Below are positions 55,904 through 63,098 of a stretch of 64,000 nucleotides of DNA, piece after piece. Each line of letters starts with the position of its first letter. Position 1 is the stretch's first letter. Both the position numbers and the translations under genes were made by a program. The DNA comes from Micromonospora coriariae (GTDB taxonomy: Bacteria; Actinomycetota; Actinomycetes; Mycobacteriales; Micromonosporaceae), in contig NZ_LT607412.1 in assembly GCF_900091455.1 (NCBI RefSeq), positions 1,798,001 through 1,862,000 on the forward strand. Direction: 5' to 3'. Under the pieces are notes generated by a model. It saw only the letters and a program-made list of their open reading frames with translations, did no database searches and was not told where the DNA came from.

Positions 55904-56557
55904 TCAGGGCAGGCTGAGCGTGGACCCCGTGTAGTCCGAGCCGCCGACGACTGGCCGGCGGCGACGGAACAGGATTGCGGCCACCACCCCGCCCAGCAGC
56001 CCGAACAGGTGCCCCTGCCAGGAGATCCGCTCGTCGGTGGGGAGGATGCCGACCAACTGCCAGCCGTAGAGCAGGCCGACCAGCAGGAAGACGGCGAAGT
56101 TCCACCAGCTGCGCTCGAAGATGCCACGGGTGAGCAGGATGCCCAGGTACCCGAAGATCACCCCGCTGGCGCCGACCACCACCGAGTTGGGTGAGCCGGT
56201 GAACCAGACGCCGAGCCCGCTGACCAGAATGATGATCAGGGTCGACCAGAGGAACCGGCGGGCGCCGGCGGCCAGCACGAAGGTGCCCAGCAGGATCAGC
56301 GGGATGCTGTTGCTGTAGAGGTGGTCGAAGCCGTGGTGCAGGAACGGGGAGAAGAAGACCCCGTCCAGCCCGTCGATACGCTTCGGGATGATGCCGGCGG
56401 TGGCGTCCAGGCCGAACTCGAGCCCCTGGTCGACGGCCTCGATGAGAAAGAGGAACGGGACCACCGCGCACATCGCGACGAAGGCCCGGCCGAGCGCGGC
56501 GTAGAACGCCTCGGTGCCGAACCGGTGGGGGTCGCCGCTTCCAGGGTGCAGGGTCAC
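55904..56557 (-). CDS. Rhomboid family intramembrane serine protease
   Basis: A 217-residue rhomboid with about six helices. Catalytic serine in VVVGASGVIFGYLG (GASG) and histidine in SWQGHLFGLLGG are present; the N-terminal HHGFDHLYSNSIPL has the family's HxxxHLxxN. It cleaves transmembrane substrates; none are known here. GTG 56557 (VTLHPGSGDP) is the best start, since a longer frame would run into the terminator of the upstream gene. Confidence 0.92.
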   Translation of the reverse strand: MTLHPGSGDPHRFGTEAFYAALGRAFVAMCAVVPFLFLIEAVDQGLEFGLDATAGIIPKRIDGLDGVFFSPFLHHGFDHLYSNSIPLILLGTFVLAAGARRFLWSTLIIILVSGLGVWFTGSPNSVVVGASGVIFGYLGILLTRGIFERSWWNFAVFLLVGLLYGWQLVGILPTDERISWQGHLFGLLGGVVAAILFRRRRPVVGGSDYTGSTLSLP

Positions 56558-56628
56558 CCCCCAACTGCTATCAGCAAAAGGGGCCGGCCGCCACTCGCGT
56601 CCCGTCCGCGCCGGCCCGGTACGCACAA

Positions 56629-56664
56629 ACGGCGGGGCCGGTGGTCGCCCACCCGCCCCGCCGT
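56629..56664 (-). terminator. Terminator hairpin after the transglycosylase gene
   Basis: A 10-bp stem, ACGGCGGGGC (56629-56638) with GCCCCGCCGT (56655-56664), eight bases past the stop of the gene ending at 56672. Confidence 0.75.
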
Positions 56665-56671
56665 CGACACG

Positions 56672-57349
56672 TCAGTAGTGGCCGTTGCTCTGGAAGTAAC
56701 CCCAGGCTCCGCAGGGCGTGTCGTACCTGCCCTTGATGTAGCCCAGACCCCACTTGATCTGGGTGGCCGGGTTCGTCCGCCAGTCGTCGGCGACGGTACC
56801 CATCTTGCTGCCCGGCAGGGCCTGCGGGATTCCGTACGCACCGGACGAGGAGTTGCTGGCCTTGTGGTTCCAGCCGCTCTCCTTGGTCCAGAGCTTCTCC
56901 AGGCACGGGAACTCGGCGATGCCGAATCCCGCGTCGATCATCATGGCGCAGCCGACCTTGCGGTTGCCGCTGTACTCGGCGCAGGACGCCGGGATCGGCC
57001 CGTCGTACGGCTTGGGCTTCTCCGCCGCCTTCCGCTCGGCCGCCTTGCGCGACGCCGCAGCGGCCTTGGCCTTGCGGGCCCGCTCGGCGGCCTCCTTGGC
57101 GGCCTGCGCCGCCCGAAGCTTGGCCTCGTACTCGGCGGCCCGCTGCTTGGCGAACTTCACCCGGTGGGCGGCCTGGCGCTCGCGCTGGTAGGCCAAATCG
57201 GCGCGGTCGACCTCAAGGCCGACCTGCGCGGTCAGGCCCTGTTGCTGGGTTTCGCGGTCTTCGCCCAGGTAGAAGCCACCGGCAACGCCCACGGAGAGCA
57301 GCGCGACAGCAGCCGTACGGGCGCCCAACCGGCTCCACAGCCGACTCAC
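56672..57349 (-). CDS. Lytic transglycosylase (resuscitation-type), secreted
   Basis: A 225-residue secreted protein with an N-terminal transmembrane or signal segment (ALLSVGVAGGFYLG), a long alanine/lysine/arginine-rich coiled coil (residues about 40-125) and a C-terminal lysozyme-like transglycosylase domain. The catalytic glutamate is in LWTKESGWNHKASN near 165 and QALPGSKMG, WGLGYIKGRY and CGAWGYFQSNGHY follow. Actinobacterial proteins of this kind cut peptidoglycan and are related to Rpf factors. GTG 57349 with GAAGG ten bases upstream. A Crp-type site lies about 230 bases upstream. Confidence 0.88.
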   Translation of the reverse strand: MSRLWSRLGARTAAVALLSVGVAGGFYLGEDRETQQQGLTAQVGLEVDRADLAYQRERQAAHRVKFAKQRAAEYEAKLRAAQAAKEAAERARKAKAAAASRKAAERKAAEKPKPYDGPIPASCAEYSGNRKVGCAMMIDAGFGIAEFPCLEKLWTKESGWNHKASNSSSGAYGIPQALPGSKMGTVADDWRTNPATQIKWGLGYIKGRYDTPCGAWGYFQSNGHY

Positions 57350-57576
57350 GAAGTGGTCCCTTCGTCGGGGGCAAGGACGCGGCGCGGCGCGGGCCACACG
57401 AGGGCCGTCAGCCGTGCCGCGAGCGCCCCGACCGGTTGCCGGTCGCGCCGCCGCACCGGCCTTCGACGATGTCGTCCATCTCGGGACGAACGATCATCAA
57501 CGATTCCTGTGGTGCGTGGGCGCTCGTTGGACACCATCGCGCACAGTGAGGCCGATGGGAAACCAACCGAGCCGTT

Positions 57577-57592
57577 TGTGATCTGCACCACA
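57577..57592. promoter_or_regulatory. Crp/GlxR-type binding site upstream of the transglycosylase gene
   Basis: TGTGATCTGCACCACA matches the Crp-family consensus TGTGA-N6-TCACA at nine of ten specific positions. It lies in the 277-bp region between phoH and the transglycosylase start. Crp/GlxR sites upstream of rpf-type genes are known in mycobacteria and corynebacteria. Confidence 0.6.
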
Positions 57593-57626
57593 GAAAAAAT
57601 GCGGACGAATCCCTACATAAGCACCA

Positions 57627-59042
57627 TCAGAGCGGGATGTCCTCCAGTAGATCCGTCACCATGGCGGCAATCGGCGACCGCTCCGAACGGCTGAGTGTGA
57701 CGTGGGCGAAGAGCGGATGGCCCTTGAGCGCCTCGATCACCGCGGTCACGCCGTCGTGCCGCCCGACCCGCAGATTGTCCCGCTGGGCCACGTCGTGGGT
57801 GAGCACCACCCGGGAGCCCTGCCCGATCCGGGACAGCACGGTCAACAGCACGCCGCGCTCCAACGACTGGGCCTCGTCCACGATCACGAAGGCGTCGTGC
57901 AGGCTCCGCCCACGGATGTGGGTCAACGGCAGCACCTCGAGGATGCCCCGCGAGGTCACCTCCTCCAGCACGTTCTCGTGCACCACAGCGCCGAGCGTGT
58001 CGAAGACCGCCTGGGCCCAGGGCGACATCTTCTCCGACTCCGACCCGGGCAGGTAGCCCAGCTCCTGGCCGCCGACCGCGTACAACGGGCGGAACACGAT
58101 CACCTTCTTGTGCCGGCGGCGCTCCATCACCGCCTCCAGCCCCGCGCAGAGCGCCAACGCCGACTTGCCGGTGCCGGCGCGTCCACCCAGCGAGACGATC
58201 CCGATCGACTCGTCCAGCAGCAGGTCGAGGGCGATCCGCTGCTCCGCCGAACGGCCGTGCAGCCCGAACGCCTCCCGATCACCCCGGACCAACCGGACCG
58301 ACTTGTCCGGCAGCACCCGGCCCAGCGCGGACCCGCGCCCCGAGTGCAGCACCAGGCCGGTGTGGCAGGGCAGCCCGGCCGCCTCGTCCACGTCGAGCGT
58401 CTCGCCGGCGTACAGGCGGCCGATCTGCTCCTCGCCCAACTCCAGCTCGGACATGCCGGTCCAGGTCGGGTCGCTGGCCTGGCCGTGCCGGTATTCGTCC
58501 GCCCGCAGGCCCACCGAGGCGGCCTTGACCCGCAGCGGCATGTCCTTGCTGACCAGGGTGACCTCCCGCCCCTCGGCGGCGAGGTTGAGAGCCACGGAGA
58601 GGATCCGGGCGTCGTTGCTCTCGGTGCGGAACCCGGGCGGCAACACTCCGTCGTCGGTGTGGTTGAGCTCCACCCGCAACGTGCCGCCGTGGTCGTTGGC
58701 GGGCACCGGGCGGTCGAGTCGCCCGTGCCTGATGCGCAGTTCGTCGAGCATCCGCAGCGACTGCCGGGCGAACCAGCCCAGCTCCGGATGGTGCCGCTTG
58801 CCCTCCAACTCGGTGATGACCACGAGGGGCAGGACCACCTCGTGCTCTGCGAACCGGTGGAAGGCCGCCGGGTCGGACAGCAGCACGGAGGTGTCCAGGA
58901 CGAAGGCCTGGCCGGCTGGTCGCGGCTCCTTGGGGTCGGCCGGCGCGGCGGCCGCCGCACGGCGGCCCCTGGTGGCGCGGCGGGTCGTGGCAGTCGCGGC
59001 CGGGGTCTGATCGGCACCGGCGGTCGAACGACGAGTCGTCAC
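57627..59042 (-). CDS. phoH2: PIN-PhoH family ATPase (PhoH2-like)
   Basis: A 471-residue protein: a PIN-type RNase domain from about 50-190 ([19 protein letters not shown], with Asp residues D and E for metal binding at TELEGKR and [12 protein letters not shown]) followed by a PhoH ATPase (Walker [13 protein letters not shown] near 285, DEAQSLE near 385). PhoH2 in mycobacteria is a sequence-specific RNA helicase and RNase. GTG 59042 (VTTRRSTAG) is favoured by GGAGCAGG eight bases upstream; an in-frame GTG eight codons earlier is an alternative. A minus-strand TAGCGT at 59194-59189 could be the -10. Confidence 0.95.
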   Translation of the reverse strand: MTTRRSTAGADQTPAATATTRRATRGRRAAAAAPADPKEPRPAGQAFVLDTSVLLSDPAAFHRFAEHEVVLPLVVITELEGKRHHPELGWFARQSLRMLDELRIRHGRLDRPVPANDHGGTLRVELNHTDDGVLPPGFRTESNDARILSVALNLAAEGREVTLVSKDMPLRVKAASVGLRADEYRHGQASDPTWTGMSELELGEEQIGRLYAGETLDVDEAAGLPCHTGLVLHSGRGSALGRVLPDKSVRLVRGDREAFGLHGRSAEQRIALDLLLDESIGIVSLGGRAGTGKSALALCAGLEAVMERRRHKKVIVFRPLYAVGGQELGYLPGSESEKMSPWAQAVFDTLGAVVHENVLEEVTSRGILEVLPLTHIRGRSLHDAFVIVDEAQSLERGVLLTVLSRIGQGSRVVLTHDVAQRDNLRVGRHDGVTAVIEALKGHPLFAHVTLSRSERSPIAAMVTDLLEDIPL

Positions 59043-59463
59043 AGGCCTGCTCCGACGGATGGGCACCCGCCACCCGTGTTCCGCCTCCTCCGGTGCCCGG
59101 GGACACGGGGTCGGATGCGGAACCCCGTGCGCGAGGTCGCAGATCCGGGCGGACCGGCTGGCCCGGGAGAACCCCGTGCCATGCCTAGACGCTAGCGGCG
59201 GCGGACCGTCCCGGCTAGAGGGCGATCGTGGATCTCCGGAGACCGCCGTGTGAACAGCGACCAGCCCGACGCGGGGCGGCTCGGCCGGCGCCGGCGGGGC
59301 GCGGCGGAACCGGCCGGGATGCATGCCCCCTGCGCGCATCCCGGCCGGTGGGGCCACCGTCACCGGTCTGACGTGGCCCCGACGGTGCGTGTCCGCCGCG
59401 GACGACGCACCGCGCTCGTGGCGCCGGTCGGCCGAACCGCCCCCGGCGGCTCGCCGACCGGCC
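59043..59463. other. 421-bp non-coding region upstream of phoH2
   Basis: No gene is supported here. It holds the likely phoH2 promoter (minus-strand TAGCGT at 59194-59189) and a perfect 14-bp inverted repeat: ACCGGCCGGGATGC (59309-59322) with its complement at 59336-59349 around a 13-base loop. This repeat is about 115 bases beyond the stop of the small membrane-protein gene at 59464 and may terminate its transcript. An open plus-strand frame at 59250-59510 looks spurious. Confidence 0.55.
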
Positions 59464-59799
59464 TCAGCCGGTCCGTCGAACGAGCGTGCCGGTCGGGTGC
59501 CGCCCGGTGATCGGAGCGGCCGGCGCGGTGAACGACGAGCCGGTGTAGGTGGTGCCTGGGCGAGCGACAGTGCCCGCGGAGCGCACGACGCCCGCGGGGG
59601 AGACCGACAGGGCGGAGGCGATGGCCGCCTGGGCGTCGCGTCGCCGTCGGTTCCACGCGCCCCGGTCGCCGTCGAAGTAGCCCTGCCGGTAGCCGAAGCG
59701 GTAGCCGATGCGGTAGCTGAGCTGGCCGTGCAGCCGGCCGGCGGCGTAGCTGGTGGCGCCGAGCACCAGGACGAGGAAGACCGCGAGGAACGGGCTCAT
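59464..59799 (-). CDS. Small membrane protein, hypothetical
   Basis: A 111-residue protein with one N-terminal transmembrane helix ([23 protein letters not shown]) and a Tyr/Arg-rich region [20 protein letters not shown], which repeats YR.GY three times. The rest is low-complexity Ala/Ser/Thr with TGTLVRRTG at the end. I do not recognise it. It follows the hypothetical gene at 59831 by 31 bp and is probably in the same operon. Confidence 0.65.
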   Translation of the reverse strand: MSPFLAVFLVLVLGATSYAAGRLHGQLSYRIGYRFGYRQGYFDGDRGAWNRRRRDAQAAIASALSVSPAGVVRSAGTVARPGTTYTGSSFTAPAAPITGRHPTGTLVRRTG

Positions 59800-59830
59800 C
59801 GGGCGGCCCCGGCCCGGCCCGGACGCCCGG

Positions 59831-60178
59831 TCATCGCTCCTCCGGCTCGACCGCTGTCGGGTCCGCGACGAGCAGCCGGTCCAGGTCGTCGGTGCTGACC
59901 TCCTCGACCAGCTCGACGCTGATCCGGCAGCCGTCCACCACGACCTCGGCCACCGAGGAACGGCGGATCTCTCCGCCCGCGTCGTAGACCCGCACGCTCA
60001 GCTCCGGGCAGCCGAGATGGGTACGCCAGGCGTTCCACTCGGTGCGGTCGCCGACGCTCAGCGACAGGTAGCGGCAGCCTCGGGCGAGGTAGAGGCGCCA
60101 CGGGGCGGTCAGCCCCGCGGCCACTCCTTCGGCAATCAGCCCGAAGGCCTGGGCTCGGGTGGCGAGCTCGGTCACCAC
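59831..60178 (-). CDS. Conserved hypothetical protein, 115 aa
   Basis: A 115-residue protein with an alpha/beta composition (QAFGLIAEGVAAGLTAPWRLYL, CRYLSLSVGDRTEWNAWRTHLG, VVVDGCRISVELVEEV). No transmembrane helix or signal is present and I do not recognise the family. There are two consecutive GTG codons at the start (60178 and 60175), with GAGGGGGT just upstream. It is divergent from an XRE regulator, with 261 bp between. Confidence 0.65.
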   Translation of the reverse strand: MVTELATRAQAFGLIAEGVAAGLTAPWRLYLARGCRYLSLSVGDRTEWNAWRTHLGCPELSVRVYDAGGEIRRSSVAEVVVDGCRISVELVEEVSTDDLDRLLVADPTAVEPEER

Positions 60179-60307
60179 ACCCCCCTCGCGCCGGGGGCGT
60201 GACGCATGTGAGCACCAGTCGTCTCATGCACGTGACACACCGTAGATTGTCCCATGGGCGTGACAGTATCAGCTTTTCGTCCGTTTACCGCGGCCCCTAA
60301 AGGCATC

Positions 60308-60313
60308 TATTCT
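60308..60313 (+). promoter_or_regulatory. Upstream -10 box for a longer XRE-regulator transcript
   Basis: TATTCT, six bases, then GTG 60320, which is in frame with the HTH gene and 40 codons before the second possible start at 60440. Confidence 0.4.
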
Positions 60314-60427
60314 GCCCGGGTGACACCCCTCAACAGTGGCACAGGATCGTTTACCGGAAATCCGAGGAACCCGTCACGTCTGCGTGACGACGGCGTGCCC
60401 GGGCGCACGCCAACGGCCGACTGGCCG

Positions 60428-60433
60428 TACCGT
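60428..60433 (+). promoter_or_regulatory. -10 box of leaderless XRE-regulator transcript
   Basis: TACCGT, six bases, then GTG 60440. Confidence 0.5.
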
Positions 60434-60439
60434 CACGGG

Positions 60440-60883
60440 GTGACCGAGACGGCCAATGCGCGGAAGATCGCCTTCGCCACCTTCGTCCGGCGCGCGCTGG
60501 ACGAGGCCCGGGCGACGCGGGCCTGGAGCGGCACCGAGGTGTCCCGGCGCACCGGCGTCTCCCGGCAGACCATCAACCGGTGGGTCCGCGGCGACTGGGC
60601 CAGCGACCCGGAGGCCGAACGTGTGGTCGCCTTCTGCGAGGGCCTGGGGCTGAACCCCGCCGCGGCCTTCGCCGCCCTCGGCTGGGACCGCACCGCCGCC
60701 GGCCCGCGTGCCGGCCAACCGGCGCCGCCGATGGACCCGGACGTGGAGGCTCTGCTGCGGCGGCTGGTCGACCCGAACGTGTCGGACGCGGAGAAGTTCC
60801 ACATCCGCGAGACCATTCGATACCTCGCATATCGCCCTACGCTGCCGGTCGATGTCCGAAAGAGAGGGAATCAGGCCGGCTAG
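60440..60883 (+). CDS. XRE-type helix-turn-helix regulator
   Basis: A 147-residue protein. The HTH is near residues 14-60 (FVRRALDEARATRAWSGTEVSRRTGVSRQTINRWVRGDW), followed by EAERVVAFCEGLGLNPAAAFAALG and an acidic C-terminal region with EALLRRLVDPNVSDAEKFHIRETIRYLAY. I chose GTG 60440 (VTETANARKIAF). GTG 60320 in the same frame would add 40 residues of low-complexity sequence. Such one-HTH regulators are common in actinobacteria and their targets are not known. The small membrane-protein gene downstream may be cotranscribed. Confidence 0.85.
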   Translation: MTETANARKIAFATFVRRALDEARATRAWSGTEVSRRTGVSRQTINRWVRGDWASDPEAERVVAFCEGLGLNPAAAFAALGWDRTAAGPRAGQPAPPMDPDVEALLRRLVDPNVSDAEKFHIRETIRYLAYRPTLPVDVRKRGNQAG

Positions 60884-61045
60884 TTCCTCAGATGGCGAAA
60901 GAACGCCTGGTCAGGTTCATTCGTTTGGCTCCGGGGCCGGAACGGGCACGCTAGCGTCCCTATTCGTACTGCTTGGGCTCGTCGTCGGCGGGGGGACGGG
61001 ACAAGGCCGAACCCAGCCCTGCGGGACAGAAGGAGGGGTCTGTCC

Positions 61046-61399
61046 ATGACCCTGAAGTGGTTGGCAGTCGTGGTCGCCACGGTGTCGATGACACTGTGGG
61101 CGACCGGCAACGTGGTGACCCTCGTGGTCAACGGCGGGCAGCTTCCGCTGCTCGTCAACCTCCTCGCGCTCACCAGCGCCGGCACCGCGGTCATCCTGGC
61201 CGTCGTGGCGGAGCTGCACGAGCGGCTGAACGACCGGATCAGCGCACTCACCGAGTTCCTGGTGGCACGGCTCAACGAGATCGAGAACCACACCGGCGAT
61301 CGCAACACCGGGTTCGTGGAGGGCTATCTGCTGAGTCATGGCCAGGAGGCGGCGGTGGTGCCGTTCGGCCGCCGCGGACGAGGAGCCGCCGAACGCTGA
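61046..61399 (+). CDS. Small membrane protein, hypothetical
   Basis: A 117-residue protein with two transmembrane helices (LAVVVATVSMTLWATGNVVTLV and LLVNLLALTSAGTAVILAVVAEL) and a hydrophilic C-terminal part (HERLNDRISALTEFLVARLNEIEN, then GRRGRGAAER). Not assigned to a family. ATG 61046 has AGGAGG about nine bases upstream. It is 67 bp before the otsB start and 162 bp after the XRE gene. Confidence 0.7.
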   Translation: MTLKWLAVVVATVSMTLWATGNVVTLVVNGGQLPLLVNLLALTSAGTAVILAVVAELHERLNDRISALTEFLVARLNEIENHTGDRNTGFVEGYLLSHGQEAAVVPFGRRGRGAAER

Positions 61400-61453
61400 C
61401 CATGCGCCTCCGAGTGGGCCCGCTCGGCCAGGAATGACCCTCCTTCGCCGGGG

Positions 61454-61459
61454 TACGCT
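61454..61459 (+). promoter_or_regulatory. -10 box of leaderless otsB transcript
   Basis: TACGCT, seven bases, then GTG 61467. Confidence 0.55.
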
Positions 61460-61466
61460 GACGCGC

Positions 61467-62291
61467 GTGCCGCCGTTGAATCTGGGCAATCAGCAGCCGA
61501 GGACCCCGTTGAACGCCGACCAGGCCTGGCGGATCACCGCCGGCCGGGCCGCCGGGACCGTCCTCTTCTTCGACTTCGACGGCACGCTCGCGCCCGTCGA
61601 CGACGATCCGACCGCAGTACGCCCCGCTCCGAAGGCGCTGGCCGCGATCGAGGCGCTGGCCCCGGTGGTGCAGCGGGTCGCGATCGTCTCCGCCCGACCG
61701 GTCGAGTTCCTCCGGGACCAGCTCGGCGGGCTCGCCGGCGTGGACCTCTACGGCCTCTACGGGCTGGAGCACAGCCACTCCGGCGGGGAGACGGTCACCG
61801 AGCCGACCGCGCTGCCCTGGGTGCCGACCATGGCCGAGCTGGCCGACCTGGCCCGCGCGGAGCTGCCGCCCGGCACGCTTGTCGAGTACAAGCGGCTCTC
61901 CGTCGCGCTGCACTGGCGTACCGCGCCGCAGCTCGGCCCGACCATGCAGCAGTGGGGGCAGGCGCAGGCCGACCGGCTGGGGCTGCGGGTACAGGCCGGG
62001 CGGATGGTGCTGGAGCTCAAGCCGCCGGTCGACCGGGACAAGGGCATGGTCATCGGCGAGGTGATCCGGGAGGCCACCGGGGCCTGGTACTTCGGCGACG
62101 ACGTCTCGGACATCAAGGCCTTCGCCGCGCTGCGCGCCCGAGCCGCGGCCGACCCGGACTTCTTCGGCGTCTGCGTGGCGGTGGCCAACCCGGAGACCGG
62201 CCAGGAGGTGGCGAACGCCGCCGATCTGACAATCGAGTCTCCGGCCGCCCTGGGCGACTTCCTCACCCGGGCACTGACCCACCTGCCCTGA
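61467..62291 (+). CDS. otsB: Trehalose-6-phosphate phosphatase
   Basis: A 274-residue HAD phosphatase that dephosphorylates trehalose-6-phosphate to trehalose. Motif I is FFDFDGTLAPVDDDP near 35, motif II is AIVSARP, motif III lysine is in the KPPVDRDKGM segment near 190, and motif IV is YFGDDVSDIKAF near 210. No otsA is next to it. GTG 61467 (VPPLNLGNQQP) fits the leaderless -10 box. It is convergent with the prenyltransferase, stops five bases apart. Confidence 0.93.
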   Translation: MPPLNLGNQQPRTPLNADQAWRITAGRAAGTVLFFDFDGTLAPVDDDPTAVRPAPKALAAIEALAPVVQRVAIVSARPVEFLRDQLGGLAGVDLYGLYGLEHSHSGGETVTEPTALPWVPTMAELADLARAELPPGTLVEYKRLSVALHWRTAPQLGPTMQQWGQAQADRLGLRVQAGRMVLELKPPVDRDKGMVIGEVIREATGAWYFGDDVSDIKAFAALRARAAADPDFFGVCVAVANPETGQEVANAADLTIESPAALGDFLTRALTHLP

Positions 62292-62296
62292 CCGGG

Positions 62297-63070
62297 TCAG
62301 GCGCCGTAGCGACGTTGCCGGGTGGCGTACGAGCGCAGCGCGCGCAGGAAGTCGATGTGCCGGAAATCCGGCCAGTTGAGTTCGCAGAAGTAGAACTCCG
62401 AGTGCGCGGACTGCCACAGCATGAAGCCGGAGAGCCGCTGCTCGCCGCTGGTGCGGATGACCAGGTCGGGGTCGGGCTGGCCGCGGGTGTAGAGGTGCTC
62501 GGCGATGTGCTCGACGTCCAGCACCTCGGCCAGTTCCTCGATGGTGCCGCCGGAGGCGGCGTGCTCCAGCAGCAGCGAGCGCACCGCGTCGGTGATCTCC
62601 CGCCGGCCGCCGTAGCCCACCGCGATGTTGACCTCGGCACCGCCGCTGCGCTCGCGGGTGCGCTCCTCGGCGCCCTTGAGCGCCGCCGCGGTCTGCGCCG
62701 GCAGCAGGTCGAGCGCGCCGACGATGCGCAGCCGCCAGGGGTTGCCCTCCTCGGCCAGCTCCACCACCAGGTCCTCAATGATCTTGAGCAGCGGGTCCAG
62801 CTCGCTGGCCGGCCGGCGCAGGTTGTCGGTGGCCAGCAGGTAGAGGGTGACGTGCCCGATACCGGCCTGGTCGCACCAGCCGAGGACATGCTTGATCTTC
62901 GCGGCGCCGACCCGGTGCCCGTCGTTCGGGTCGACGAAGCCCATCTCCCTCGCCCACCGGCGGTTTCCGTCGCACATCACCCCGACGTGCCGGGGCACCG
63001 GCTTACCCGCGAGCTTCGCCGTGAGCCGGCGCTCGTACACGGAGTAGATAAGGTTCCGCAGCGTCATCAC
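62297..63070 (-). CDS. uppS: Cis-prenyltransferase (short-chain Z-isoprenyl diphosphate synthase type)
   Basis: A 257-residue cis-prenyltransferase that adds IPP to an allylic diphosphate. The catalytic aspartate is in VGVMCDGNRRWAREMG near 35, with GHVTLYLLATDNLRRP near 75, a central AVGYGGRREI near 150, and RTSGEQRLSGFMLWQSAHSEFYF near 200-222. Its length resembles mycobacterial Rv1086, which makes Z-farnesyl diphosphate, more than the longer decaprenyl synthase Rv2361. The start is the GTG/ATG pair at 63070/63067, with TACGCT just upstream. The next gene on the same strand is a geranylgeranyl-reductase-like flavoprotein. Confidence 0.92.
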   Translation of the reverse strand: MMTLRNLIYSVYERRLTAKLAGKPVPRHVGVMCDGNRRWAREMGFVDPNDGHRVGAAKIKHVLGWCDQAGIGHVTLYLLATDNLRRPASELDPLLKIIEDLVVELAEEGNPWRLRIVGALDLLPAQTAAALKGAEERTRERSGGAEVNIAVGYGGRREITDAVRSLLLEHAASGGTIEELAEVLDVEHIAEHLYTRGQPDPDLVIRTSGEQRLSGFMLWQSAHSEFYFCELNWPDFRHIDFLRALRSYATRQRRYGA

Positions 63071-63098
63071 CTAGCAGCGTAGCGACCCGCCCGGCGGA

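Noticed and set aside
57350..57576. Possible c-di-AMP (ydaO-type) riboswitch before the transglycosylase gene
   Set aside because: These riboswitches often precede rpf-type genes, but I could not find the conserved core here. An Infernal search with RF00379 would settle it; a hit above threshold would reverse this.
59250..59510. Plus-strand open frame of 86 codons in the gap upstream of phoH2
   Set aside because: No ribosome-binding site, Arg/Gly-rich shadow-like composition, and it overlaps both a hairpin and the stop of the minus-strand gene.
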